Source: Thermomicrobiales bacterium (lineage in GTDB: Bacteria; Chloroflexota; Chloroflexia; Thermomicrobiales; UBA6265). Taken from it: DNA of 9,592 bases. Below the pieces are notes generated by a model. The model was not told the origin of the DNA. It was given only the letters and a program-made list of their open reading frames with translations, and searched no databases. Position numbers and translations under genes: made by a program. The stretch covers positions 1 to 9,592 of the forward strand of contig JAICRA010000035.1 in assembly GCA_025937615.1 (NCBI GenBank). Reading direction: 5' to 3'. Below, piece after piece: positions 1-5,586 of this stretch. Within the stretch, counting starts at the first letter, position 1. Each line of letters begins with the position of its first letter.

Positions 1-614
1 CGCGTCTCGACGTCGGCCTCGGGCACCACGTTCTGCACGAGACGCATGGCCGCCCATTCTTGCAGCTCGCCGGTCGGAATGCCGTCGACGCAGACCACGC
101 TCGCTTCTTCTTCGAATGCGATCGGCCCGTTGATACCGGCGCTCGCGAGCGCGGTGCGATTGGCGAGCGCCGTGTGCCCGTCGAAGAACTCCAGAAGCAT
201 TGGCTGACCCGCTACGACTCCATCGAACAGCTCGCCACGAATGCCTGTCTCTTCAAACGGCTCGTAGTGAAGGCCCCAGCCCTGCACCCAGCCATCCGGG
301 CCGATCCGCTCGCGCTCCACGAGAAGACGCTTGCGGATCTCATCCAGACTCGTGGCGTCAAAAAGGTGGGCGCCCTGGGTGCGGATCGTGCCCATCAGGG
401 GATGAATGTGGGAGTCGGTTAGGCCGGGAACGAAGGAGATGCCTCGGCCATCGATCATCCGTGTTCCAGGACTACGCATGGCGCGGATCGTGTCGTCATC
501 GCCGCTAGCGGCGATGAGGCCGTCCTTTACCGCTACCGCACTGCAGGTTGGGAGGTCCGGGTCCAGTGTCCGGATGCGGGATCCCCAGATGATCATGTCT
601 GGTTGCGCGGGCAT
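1..614 (-). CDS. YtcJ-like amidohydrolase (amidohydrolase_3 family), N-terminal part, truncated by window edge
   Basis: The minus-strand frame stays open from 614 to the left edge, giving 204 complete codons of a longer gene. Residues about 7-60 form the small N-terminal beta domain usual in amidohydrolases (IIWGSRIRTLDPD, then AVAVKDGLIAASG). They lead into PGLTDSHIHP, whose H69 and H71 are the HxH metal ligands. QGWGLHYEPF (about 111-120) and FFDGHTALANRTAL (about 143-156) are typical of the amidohydrolase_3/YtcJ group, which hydrolyses C-N bonds in a metal-bound TIM barrel. The substrate cannot be inferred, and the later metal ligands lie outside the window. I chose the ATG at 614 because TGAGGA lies 8 bases upstream. 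In-frame ATGs at 629 and 641 are alternatives with weaker ribosome binding sites. The gene is transcribed away from the repeat protein. The family call is firm; the exact function is unknown. Confidence 0.88.
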   Translation of the reverse strand, partial: MPAQPDMIIWGSRIRTLDPDLPTCSAVAVKDGLIAASGDDDTIRAMRSPGTRMIDGRGISFVPGLTDSHIHPLMGTIRTQGAHLFDATSLDEIRKRLLVERERIGPDGWVQGWGLHYEPFEETGIRGELFDGVVAGQPMLLEFFDGHTALANRTALASAGINGPIAFEEEASVVCVDGIPTGELQEWAAMRLVQNVVPEADVET

Positions 615-682
615 TCCGTGGGTCCTCATTCTCTCGCTCATGAGCGCCGGTACACGGTGGCCACTTCTGGATCAGGGCACAA

Positions 683-711
683 CTGACAGTAATCCGTGGA
701 TGCGGTACAGT
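683..711 (+). promoter_or_regulatory. candidate sigma-70-type promoter for the repeat surface protein
   Basis: CTGACA (683-688) matches the -35 consensus at 5 of 6 positions. It is followed after exactly 17 bases by TACAGT (706-711), a 4 of 6 match to the -10 box. Transcription would start near 718, leaving a leader of about 180 bases before the ATG at 901. The match is by eye only, and the nearby inverted repeat is an independent reason to suspect control here. Confidence 0.3.
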
Positions 712-712
712 C

Positions 713-763
713 TCGCTGCCAATCGTACATCGGTCCCCTCAAAAACCGGACCATTGGCAGCGA
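713..763. repeat. 51-bp inverted repeat in the divergent intergenic region
   Basis: TCGCTGCCAAT (713-723) is a perfect 11-bp inverted match to ATTGGCAGCGA (753-763). Nested inside, GGTCC (732-736) pairs with GGACC (748-752), which abuts the right outer arm and leaves an 11-base A-rich loop. A chance perfect 11-bp pair with a nested stem is unlikely in so short a gap. It lies just downstream of a candidate promoter for the + strand gene and upstream of the minus-strand amidohydrolase. It could therefore be a leader hairpin, an operator pair or a small repeat element; the sequence does not decide which. Confidence 0.55.
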
Positions 764-871
764 AACCGGCCTTGCCCCTCGGGCGTCTGAGGTAGCGAGA
801 CTGAAGCCGACCAGGGGAACGACTCCGCGAGACTCCTTCATCTCGGTCGCGGGAAGGTCGGGGAGGCTCAG

Positions 872-886
872 CCTCGATGGTCGAGG
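872..886 (+). promoter_or_regulatory. small hairpin just upstream of the ribosome binding site
   Basis: CCTCGA (872-877) and TCGAGG (881-886) form a perfect 6-bp stem with a 3-base loop. The stem directly precedes the Shine-Dalgarno GGAGG at 888-892, which is 8 bases from the ATG at 901. It may keep the binding site exposed or tune initiation. It also contains the alternative ATG at 877, which I reject as the start. Confidence 0.3.
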
Positions 887-900
887 GGGAGGAACTGGAT

Positions 901-3342
901 ATGTCTGAACCGACGAATGCCCCGCGCGTCTGGTTGCGCTGGGCGCTCGCACTGGCTCTCGCCACGGGAACTGTGGCGGGATCGGTGCTCCCGGTGCTGG
1001 CGCAGGATGAGGCGACGGGGACCGAGGCGCCAGCCGAGCAGAGCACCGTGGAGGAAGCGGCTCCGGTGGCGGAGGAGCAGGCGCCCGCGGAGCCAGTGGA
1101 AGCTCCCGCCGAGGAGCCAGTCGCTGCAGCCGAACCCGTGGCCGAAGAACCCGTGGCCGCCGAGCCGGTGCCTGAAGAAGAGACGTTCGCCGAGATCGTC
1201 GAAGCCAATCTCATAGAGGAAGTTGGGGGTGAGGCGCCTCCACCCGACGCGCCGACCGAGGAAACGACGGAGGAACAGGCTCCGCCGGCTGAGGATACGG
1301 TCGCGCAGGAAGCTCCGGTCACGGAGGAAGCTCCGGCAGACGCTGCGCCGGTCGATGATTCGTCGGCCGCGGCGAGCCCTTCTGAAACGACACCGTACTA
1401 CGACCCATCGGCCACAGCACTGACGACCAACCCTATCTTCGGAACTGAGGCGGGACAGGAAGCGCTCGCGGCGGCCGGTGCAGTCACCGAGCCGGCAACG
1501 ACTACTGCTGATGGCTCGAGTACCGGTGAGACTGAATCAGGCGCGGCTGAGGCGAGCAGTGAACCGTCAACCGACGGGGGCGAGCCCGCGGCGACCGCCG
1601 AGGAGACCTCGGGTGAGACAGACGCGCCCCGCGCAAATTCCCGCTCGACTGACGAGACCGAGCTCGCGCAGGACACCGATTCGGTCAGCGGTGGTTCCAC
1701 CGCGAATGAAAGTGCTATCGCCGCGACGCTGTCCGAGTCGACCGCCATTGCCGATGGGTCCGGTGGAAGCAACAACGCCGCGGCGCAAGCGAATGGCGAC
1801 TCCAATGCGGACGAGCGGGAAACCCGCCGAAACAACAACAATGACAACGGTGGCGACGGCGACAACAGAAAAGACGATGGCAATGGGCAAGGGAATAATC
1901 AGCACCGCATTGGCCTCCTCGCCAGCCGCGTCGCGGCGTTGAATAACAGAACTTTCAACAGATCTTTCGGTGGCGACATTGCCTCAGCCGGGAACGGTGG
2001 CCGCGCAAATGCCAGTGCTGACGGCGGTATCGTCGTTATCGGCACAATCAACTCCGGTGGCAACCAGGGGAACACGATCAACGTCGATGGCATCGGCGGT
2101 GGCTACGGCGAATGCGGTGGGGGTTCCATTAACGGCGGCAACGTCGATAACACCACCGACATCAATATCGACGCGGGAGGCGGTACGGCGATCGGTGATG
2201 CCTCCGGCGGTAGCGGCAACCTGGGTCTGACCTACGGTGACTACACCGTGCTGGCCGGAAATGGCGGAGTCACTCGGTCCAGCGCCGACGGCGGTATCGT
2301 CGTCATCAACGAGATCAATTCGGGCGGAAACGCGGGGAACACCATCGGCGTGGGAAGCGTCTGCGGCGGGTCGGGCGGCACGTTCTCCATCGACGGTGGC
2401 AACGTCAACAACACCACCAACATCAACATCGATGCCAGCGGTGGTACAGCTATTGCCGATGCCTCAGGTGGCGACGACAACCTGGCCGCGTCCTCGGGCA
2501 ATGATGACGATGACAACCGGCGGCGCGGTGGACTGCGCGGGCTTATTCAGAGCCGGTACGGCCTTGGAGGGCGCGGCGGGCTGGCCGGTCGCGTCGCCTC
2601 GGCCGGGAACGGGGGCCGCGCGAACGCCAGCGCCGACGGTGGAATCGTCGTCATCGGCAAGATCAACTCCGGTGGCAACCGCGGCAATACGATCAACGTC
2701 GGCGGCATCGGTGGTGGCGCCTACGGCGAATGTGGTCCGGTCTCTATCGATGGCGGAAATGTCAACAACAGCACCAACATCAATATCGACGCGGGGGGCG
2801 GTACGGCGATCGGTGATGCCTCCGGCGGCAGTGGAAATCTGGCCGCGGCCGCTGGCAACGATGACGGCGGCAATGGGGGTGGTGGTAACGGGGGCGGACT
2901 AAGGAATTTGATTCATAGCCGGTACGGCCTCGGTGGCAGCGGCGGCGACACCGCCTCGGCCGGCAATGGTGGAATTGCTGGCGCCAGTGCTGACGGCGGT
3001 CTCGTGGTCATCAACGAGATCAACTCGGGCGGCAATCAGGGGAACACGATCGAGGTTGGCGACATCTGCGCTGGGCCGGTCTACGTGCCGGAAAAGCCGG
3101 CGAAGCCGAGTAAACCCGGCAAGCCGGGCCGGACCATCAAGACCCCGTCCATCAAGACTCCGGCCGGCAAAGCTCCCAAGGGCGGTCGCGGCGGCAAGGT
3201 GCGGGTGAATAAAGTCCCCTCGACTGGTGTGGGTCACCTCCCCATCTCATCGGCACCGGTGACGTCGATTCCGTTTGCCGTGCTTCCGGCGCGACGAAAG
3301 GATGAAGACGGCGTGCAGCGCGAGGAGAGCCGACGCAGCTAA
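901..3342 (+). CDS. secreted Gly/Asn-rich repeat surface protein with acidic Pro/Glu/Ala region and VPSTG sortase-like C-terminus
   Basis: I do not recognise a named family for this 813-residue protein. Residues 1-34 look like a Sec signal peptide: basic start, hydrophobic core (WALALALATGTVAG), cleavage after VLA. Residues 36 to about 155 are acidic, repetitive and Pro/Glu/Ala-rich; about 160-300 are Ser/Thr/Ala-rich; about 304-338 are a polar Asn/Asp/Arg stretch. Residues 361 to about 725 hold four repeats built on ASADGGIVVI, INSGGN-GNTI, a lone cysteine, then GGNVNNTTNINIDA and GGTAI-DASGG; the fourth keeps only the first half. Residues 731-771 are Lys/Pro-rich and basic. VPSTG at 772-776 and a basic tail resemble a sortase signal, but the hydrophobic part is weak. 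Start 901 has GGAGG 8 bases upstream; starting at 877 would put acidic residues before the signal peptide. The repeats look beta-solenoid-like. A structural or adhesive wall role is inference. Confidence 0.85.
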   Translation: MSEPTNAPRVWLRWALALALATGTVAGSVLPVLAQDEATGTEAPAEQSTVEEAAPVAEEQAPAEPVEAPAEEPVAAAEPVAEEPVAAEPVPEEETFAEIVEANLIEEVGGEAPPPDAPTEETTEEQAPPAEDTVAQEAPVTEEAPADAAPVDDSSAAASPSETTPYYDPSATALTTNPIFGTEAGQEALAAAGAVTEPATTTADGSSTGETESGAAEASSEPSTDGGEPAATAEETSGETDAPRANSRSTDETELAQDTDSVSGGSTANESAIAATLSESTAIADGSGGSNNAAAQANGDSNADERETRRNNNNDNGGDGDNRKDDGNGQGNNQHRIGLLASRVAALNNRTFNRSFGGDIASAGNGGRANASADGGIVVIGTINSGGNQGNTINVDGIGGGYGECGGGSINGGNVDNTTDINIDAGGGTAIGDASGGSGNLGLTYGDYTVLAGNGGVTRSSADGGIVVINEINSGGNAGNTIGVGSVCGGSGGTFSIDGGNVNNTTNINIDASGGTAIADASGGDDNLAASSGNDDDDNRRRGGLRGLIQSRYGLGGRGGLAGRVASAGNGGRANASADGGIVVIGKINSGGNRGNTINVGGIGGGAYGECGPVSIDGGNVNNSTNINIDAGGGTAIGDASGGSGNLAAAAGNDDGGNGGGGNGGGLRNLIHSRYGLGGSGGDTASAGNGGIAGASADGGLVVINEINSGGNQGNTIEVGDICAGPVYVPEKPAKPSKPGKPGRTIKTPSIKTPAGKAPKGGRGGKVRVNKVPSTGVGHLPISSAPVTSIPFAVLPARRKDEDGVQREESRRS
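1981..2229 (+). repeat. intragenic repeat unit A1 of the surface protein
   Basis: This unit covers about residues 361-443. It runs from ASAGNGGRANASADGG through VVIGTINSGGN, YGEC (C405) and NIDAGGGTAIGDASGG. It is nearly identical in protein to unit A3. At the DNA level the stretch from 2181 (CGGTACGGCGATCGGTGATG) recurs at 2799. Confidence 0.8.
2248..2499 (+). repeat. intragenic repeat unit B2 of the surface protein
   Basis: This unit covers about residues 450-533. It has the same plan as A1 but a distinct subtype: VVINEINSGGN replaces VVIGTINSGGN, and the cysteine context is GSVCGG (C488) rather than YGEC. It ends in GGTAIADASGG and an Asp-rich linker. Confidence 0.75.
2593..2856 (+). repeat. 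intragenic repeat unit A3 of the surface protein
   Basis: This unit covers about residues 565-652 and is the closest copy of A1, offset 615-618 bases (one codon inserted before YGEC). Its cysteine is C611. A linker with the core SRYGLGG precedes it (about 2549) and a second copy follows it (about 2918). Confidence 0.8.
2950..3078 (+). repeat. partial intragenic repeat unit B4 of the surface protein
   Basis: This is the first half of a B-type unit (VVINEINSGGNQGNTI, then GDICAG with C723). It stops where the second half (GGNVNN...NIDA) would begin and runs into the Lys/Pro-rich segment. It is offset 705 bases from B2. The extra 87 bases relative to the A1-A3 offset of 618 equal one inserted 29-codon linker. 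Confidence 0.7.
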
Positions 3343-3365
3343 TCCGTGAGGGAAACCCGACTTAC

Positions 3366-3394
3366 GCGACGGAGGCGGTTGACGCCTCCGTCGC
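3366..3394. terminator. hairpin terminator between convergent genes
   Basis: GCGACGGAGGCG (3366-3377) pairs perfectly with CGCCTCCGTCGC (3383-3394) around the 5-base loop GTTGA, a 12-bp GC-rich stem. It lies 23 bases after the stop of the + strand repeat protein and 38 bases beyond the stop of the minus-strand dehydrogenase. On the + strand a moderately T-rich stretch follows (TGTCGTTTGTCACTCTTTG). It probably serves both genes, more convincingly the + strand one. Confidence 0.8.
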
Positions 3395-3432
3395 TGTCGT
3401 TTGTCACTCTTTGCAGTCCGTGATCGCTCGGG

Positions 3433-4329
3433 TCACGACTCGCGGGCGCCGGCAAGCTCTTCCATGAGCAACGCCACCGCCGAAAAGTCCAGCCCGCCCT
3501 TGCCGGTCGCGTTGGCGGCGAGGACCATGTCGTGGGCGATCGCGGTCGCCGGCATCGGCACCTGGAGTTCGTTGGCGAGTCCGAGCACGAGCCAGAGGTC
3601 TTTCTGCATCAGGGCCAGCGTGAAAGCCGCCGGCAGGTACGCGCGCTCAGTCACTGCCGTCGCTTTGGCGCTGACTACCGGCGCCGCGGCAGACGATGCG
3701 CCAAGCACCGTAAAGACATCGGCCGGACTAAGGCCGGCCTTTTCGCCGAGCGCCACCCCCTCGGCGAGCGCCTGAACCATCGTCGCCAGGATCGCGTTGC
3801 TGACGAGTTTCATGGTCGCGCCGTTGCCACTGTCACCGAGGTAGAAAGCCGCCTTGCCGATGGCGGAAAAGACCGCCTCGCAGCGCTCGAACGCTGACTT
3901 GTTGCCGCCCACCATGATGCCGAGCTGTCCTTCGGTTGCAGCTTTGATAGACCCTGCGACCGGGGCGTCGAGGAAGCGCGCGCTGCGCTCGCGTGCTGCC
4001 GCGGCTATGCGGCGCGCCAGAGCGGGAGACCCGGTCGATAGATCGACGAGGATCGTTCCCGAGCGAACGCGATCGAGGAGGCCATCTGGCCCGAAGTAGA
4101 CCGATTCCACCGCGGTGGGATCCGCCAGGCTGGAGAGCACAATGTCCGCGGTCTCCGTCATGGCGCCCGGGTTCTCTGCCCACGTCGCGCCACGTTCGAG
4201 CAGATCGGCGGCCTTGTCCCGAGTGCGGTTCCAGACAACGGTCGGAAATCCGGCCTCCAGGATGTTCACGGCTATGGGGTGTCCCATCCGGCCCAGACCC
4301 GCGATGCCGACGGTGGGGCGCGTCTCCAT
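3433..4329 (-). CDS. NAD(P)-dependent beta-hydroxyacid dehydrogenase (3-hydroxyisobutyrate dehydrogenase / tartronate semialdehyde reductase family)
   Basis: This 298-residue cytoplasmic oxidoreductase has the normal family length. The Rossmann motif GLGRMG spans residues 11-16, followed by NRT at 34-36. The substrate-binding signature DAPVAGS starts at 121 and runs through EGQLGIMVGG to 142. The catalytic lysine is K174 in GNGATMKLVSN, with the conserved Asn at 178. Family members interconvert beta-hydroxyacids and their semialdehydes (3-hydroxyisobutyrate, glycerate/tartronate semialdehyde and others); the substrate cannot be told from sequence. Start 4329 has AAGGAG 6 bases upstream and puts the Rossmann strand at the expected position. 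The ATG at 4347 with AAAGGA is a possible alternative. The ATG at 4392 falls inside the inverted-repeat element and is unlikely. The gene is last in the leftward transporter operon, which suggests it acts on a product of the imported compound, but the repeat upstream could uncouple it. Confidence 0.92.
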   Translation of the reverse strand: METRPTVGIAGLGRMGHPIAVNILEAGFPTVVWNRTRDKAADLLERGATWAENPGAMTETADIVLSSLADPTAVESVYFGPDGLLDRVRSGTILVDLSTGSPALARRIAAAARERSARFLDAPVAGSIKAATEGQLGIMVGGNKSAFERCEAVFSAIGKAAFYLGDSGNGATMKLVSNAILATMVQALAEGVALGEKAGLSPADVFTVLGASSAAAPVVSAKATAVTERAYLPAAFTLALMQKDLWLVLGLANELQVPMPATAIAHDMVLAANATGKGGLDFSAVALLMEELAGARES

Positions 4330-4383
4330 ACCGGTCTCCTTCTGCATGATGGTCCTTTCAAGGTGAGCGCGTCGACACAGAGA

Positions 4384-4475
4384 GCGTGTCATCCTGAGCC
4401 AGCAGGCGAAGGACCTCGTCTTCCCGGACGTAGGCGCAGTCTAACGAGATTCTTCGCAAGCTCAGAATGACACGC
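4384..4475. repeat. imperfect long inverted repeat, interspersed-element type, between permease and dehydrogenase genes
   Basis: GCGTGTCATCCTGAGC (4384-4399) and GCTCAGAATGACACGC (4460-4475) are inverted matches at 15 of 16 positions. The similarity continues inwards: the full arms are about 4384-4419 and 4444-4475 (GCGAAGGACCTCGT against ACGAGATTCTTCGC), around a loop of about 24 bases. The core motif with an adjoining GCGAAGAATCTC resembles repeats I recall between genes in Chloroflexota and some other phyla. That is memory, not a search. In the transcript it would fold into a long hairpin after the permease stop, so it may terminate, attenuate or stabilise the mRNA. No transposase is present, so any mobility would be non-autonomous. 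Confidence 0.7.
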
Positions 4476-4491
4476 GTTGTTTGCCGCTAGG

Positions 4492-5511
4492 TCAGACGCG
4501 CCAGCGGTCGCGGAGCCGGTCGAAGATGACCGCGAGGATCAGAATGACCCCGATGGCCATGGTCTGGAAATACGACTCCATGCGGATGAGGTTCATGCCG
4601 TTAGTGAGGATGGTGATAAAGAGCGCACCTAGGACCGCCCCCATGATCCGCCCTTCGCCGCCCCGCAACGAGATACCACCGATCACCGCGGCCGTGATGG
4701 ATTCGAGTGGGTACTGGCCCCCGAGATTCGGCTCGCCGGACGAGGTACGGGCGGTGAGGAGCAGTCCGGCAACGGCGGCGAGCAGGCTGCACATAACGTA
4801 GACCGAGGCAGTGTAGACCCCAACCGGAATGCCGGACAGGAAGGCAGCTTTCGTGTTGCCGCCGATGGCATAGAGATACCGTCCCCAGGAGGTCGAACCG
4901 ACCAGGAAGAGCACGACAATCGTCGCCAGGACCGCGGCGTAGACAGGAACCGGGATCTCGAACCAGCGCCCGGTGCCGATCTCCCGGGTGAAGAGGGGTG
5001 GCATGCCGCTGACTGGCGATCCCCCGGTGTAGTACAGCGCAAAGCCGCTCCCGACCGACGCCATGCCAAGGGTCATGATGAATGGGGAGACGTTGAAGCG
5101 CGCAACACCGATGCCGTTGACGAGCCCAAAGATGACGCCAACCAGGAGACCAATTCCGACGCCGACGAGGACGGAAGACAATTCACTGTTTGGATTCGCG
5201 GCATAGTGGCTGGCCATATAGCGAGCCGAAACGACGCTCGTGACCGCGATGACCGCACCAACGGAGAGATCGAAGCCCCCGCTGATGAGGACCAGTGCCT
5301 GTCCGAGGGTGACGATGATCAAATACGTCGACTGGCGGAGGACGTTGGTCAGGTTCGCTGTGCCGTAGAAACGACTCTCCTGAGAAGCAAAGTAGAGGAT
5401 CACCACGGCGAGAAGGATCGGCAGAATACCGACGGTAGAAAAGATCGACCGGGCGAGATCGGACAGCCGGTTTGCCCCTGCCGCTTCCCGCTCCATCGGC
5501 GCCGTTGTCAT
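4492..5511 (-). CDS. ABC transporter permease, RbsC-like (BPD_transp_2 family)
   Basis: This 339-residue inner-membrane protein has multiple hydrophobic segments. The first is at about residues 21-40 (TVGILPILLAVVILYF). The family loop LISGGFDLSVGA follows, then FNVSPFIMTLGMASV, YAIGGNTKAAFLSGIPV and a C-terminal AAVIGGISLRGGEG-RIMGAVLGA region. All are hallmarks of RbsC-type permeases, which form the translocation channel with an RbsA-type ATPase. The permease alone does not reveal the substrate; relatives carry pentoses, hexoses, autoinducer-2 and others. Start 5511 (ATG) has GAGGG about 10 bases upstream. A GTG at 5541 would add ten residues but lies inside an intercistronic hairpin. It is preceded by its ATPase gene with a 75-base gap and followed by the 4384-4475 inverted repeat. 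No truncation is seen. Confidence 0.95.
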   Translation of the reverse strand: MTTAPMEREAAGANRLSDLARSIFSTVGILPILLAVVILYFASQESRFYGTANLTNVLRQSTYLIIVTLGQALVLISGGFDLSVGAVIAVTSVVSARYMASHYAANPNSELSSVLVGVGIGLLVGVIFGLVNGIGVARFNVSPFIMTLGMASVGSGFALYYTGGSPVSGMPPLFTREIGTGRWFEIPVPVYAAVLATIVVLFLVGSTSWGRYLYAIGGNTKAAFLSGIPVGVYTASVYVMCSLLAAVAGLLLTARTSSGEPNLGGQYPLESITAAVIGGISLRGGEGRIMGAVLGALFITILTNGMNLIRMESYFQTMAIGVILILAVIFDRLRDRWRV

Positions 5512-5535
5512 GAACACCGTCCCTCGCGTACGTCT

Positions 5536-5572
5536 GTCCACTTCCGTCCGATTCGGACCAGGTGGACGGAAG
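5536..5572. promoter_or_regulatory. intercistronic hairpin region between ATPase and permease genes
   Basis: Two mutually exclusive folds are visible. In one, GTCCAC (5536-5541) pairs with GTGGAC (5562-5567), enclosing GTCCGA-T-TCGGAC (5546-5558). In the other, CTTCCGTCC (5541-5549) pairs with GGACGGAAG (5564-5572), a perfect 9-bp stem. No U-run follows in the leftward direction, so a processing or stability element fits better than a terminator. A role is inference. Confidence 0.4.
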
Positions 5573-5586
5573 CTACGACCATGGAA

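Noticed and set aside
877..900. ATG at 877 as start of the repeat protein
   Set aside because: It would add VEGEEL-type acidic residues before the signal peptide, its ATG is inside a small hairpin, and the ATG at 901 has a better spaced GGAGG.
672..1322. A 216-codon minus-strand frame rich in Ser, Ala and Thr
   Set aside because: It mirrors the Pro/Glu/Ala-rich coding repeats of the + strand protein; its composition is a by-product of that codon use and it has no ribosome binding site I could find.
1478..2902. Several Arg/Pro/Ser-rich + strand frames inside the repeat protein
   Set aside because: They are other-frame readings of its GC-rich repeats with no initiation signals or known motifs.
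1981..3078. Possible CRISPR array or non-coding tandem repeat
   Set aside because: The repeats are about 250 bases long, in frame, imperfect, and preserve amino-acid motifs, so they are protein repeats.
4330..4392. ATG at 4392 as start of the dehydrogenase
   Set aside because: The start would lie within the left arm of the inverted-repeat element, and the extra residues precede the Rossmann strand with no family counterpart. Starts at 4329 and 4347 have good ribosome binding sites.
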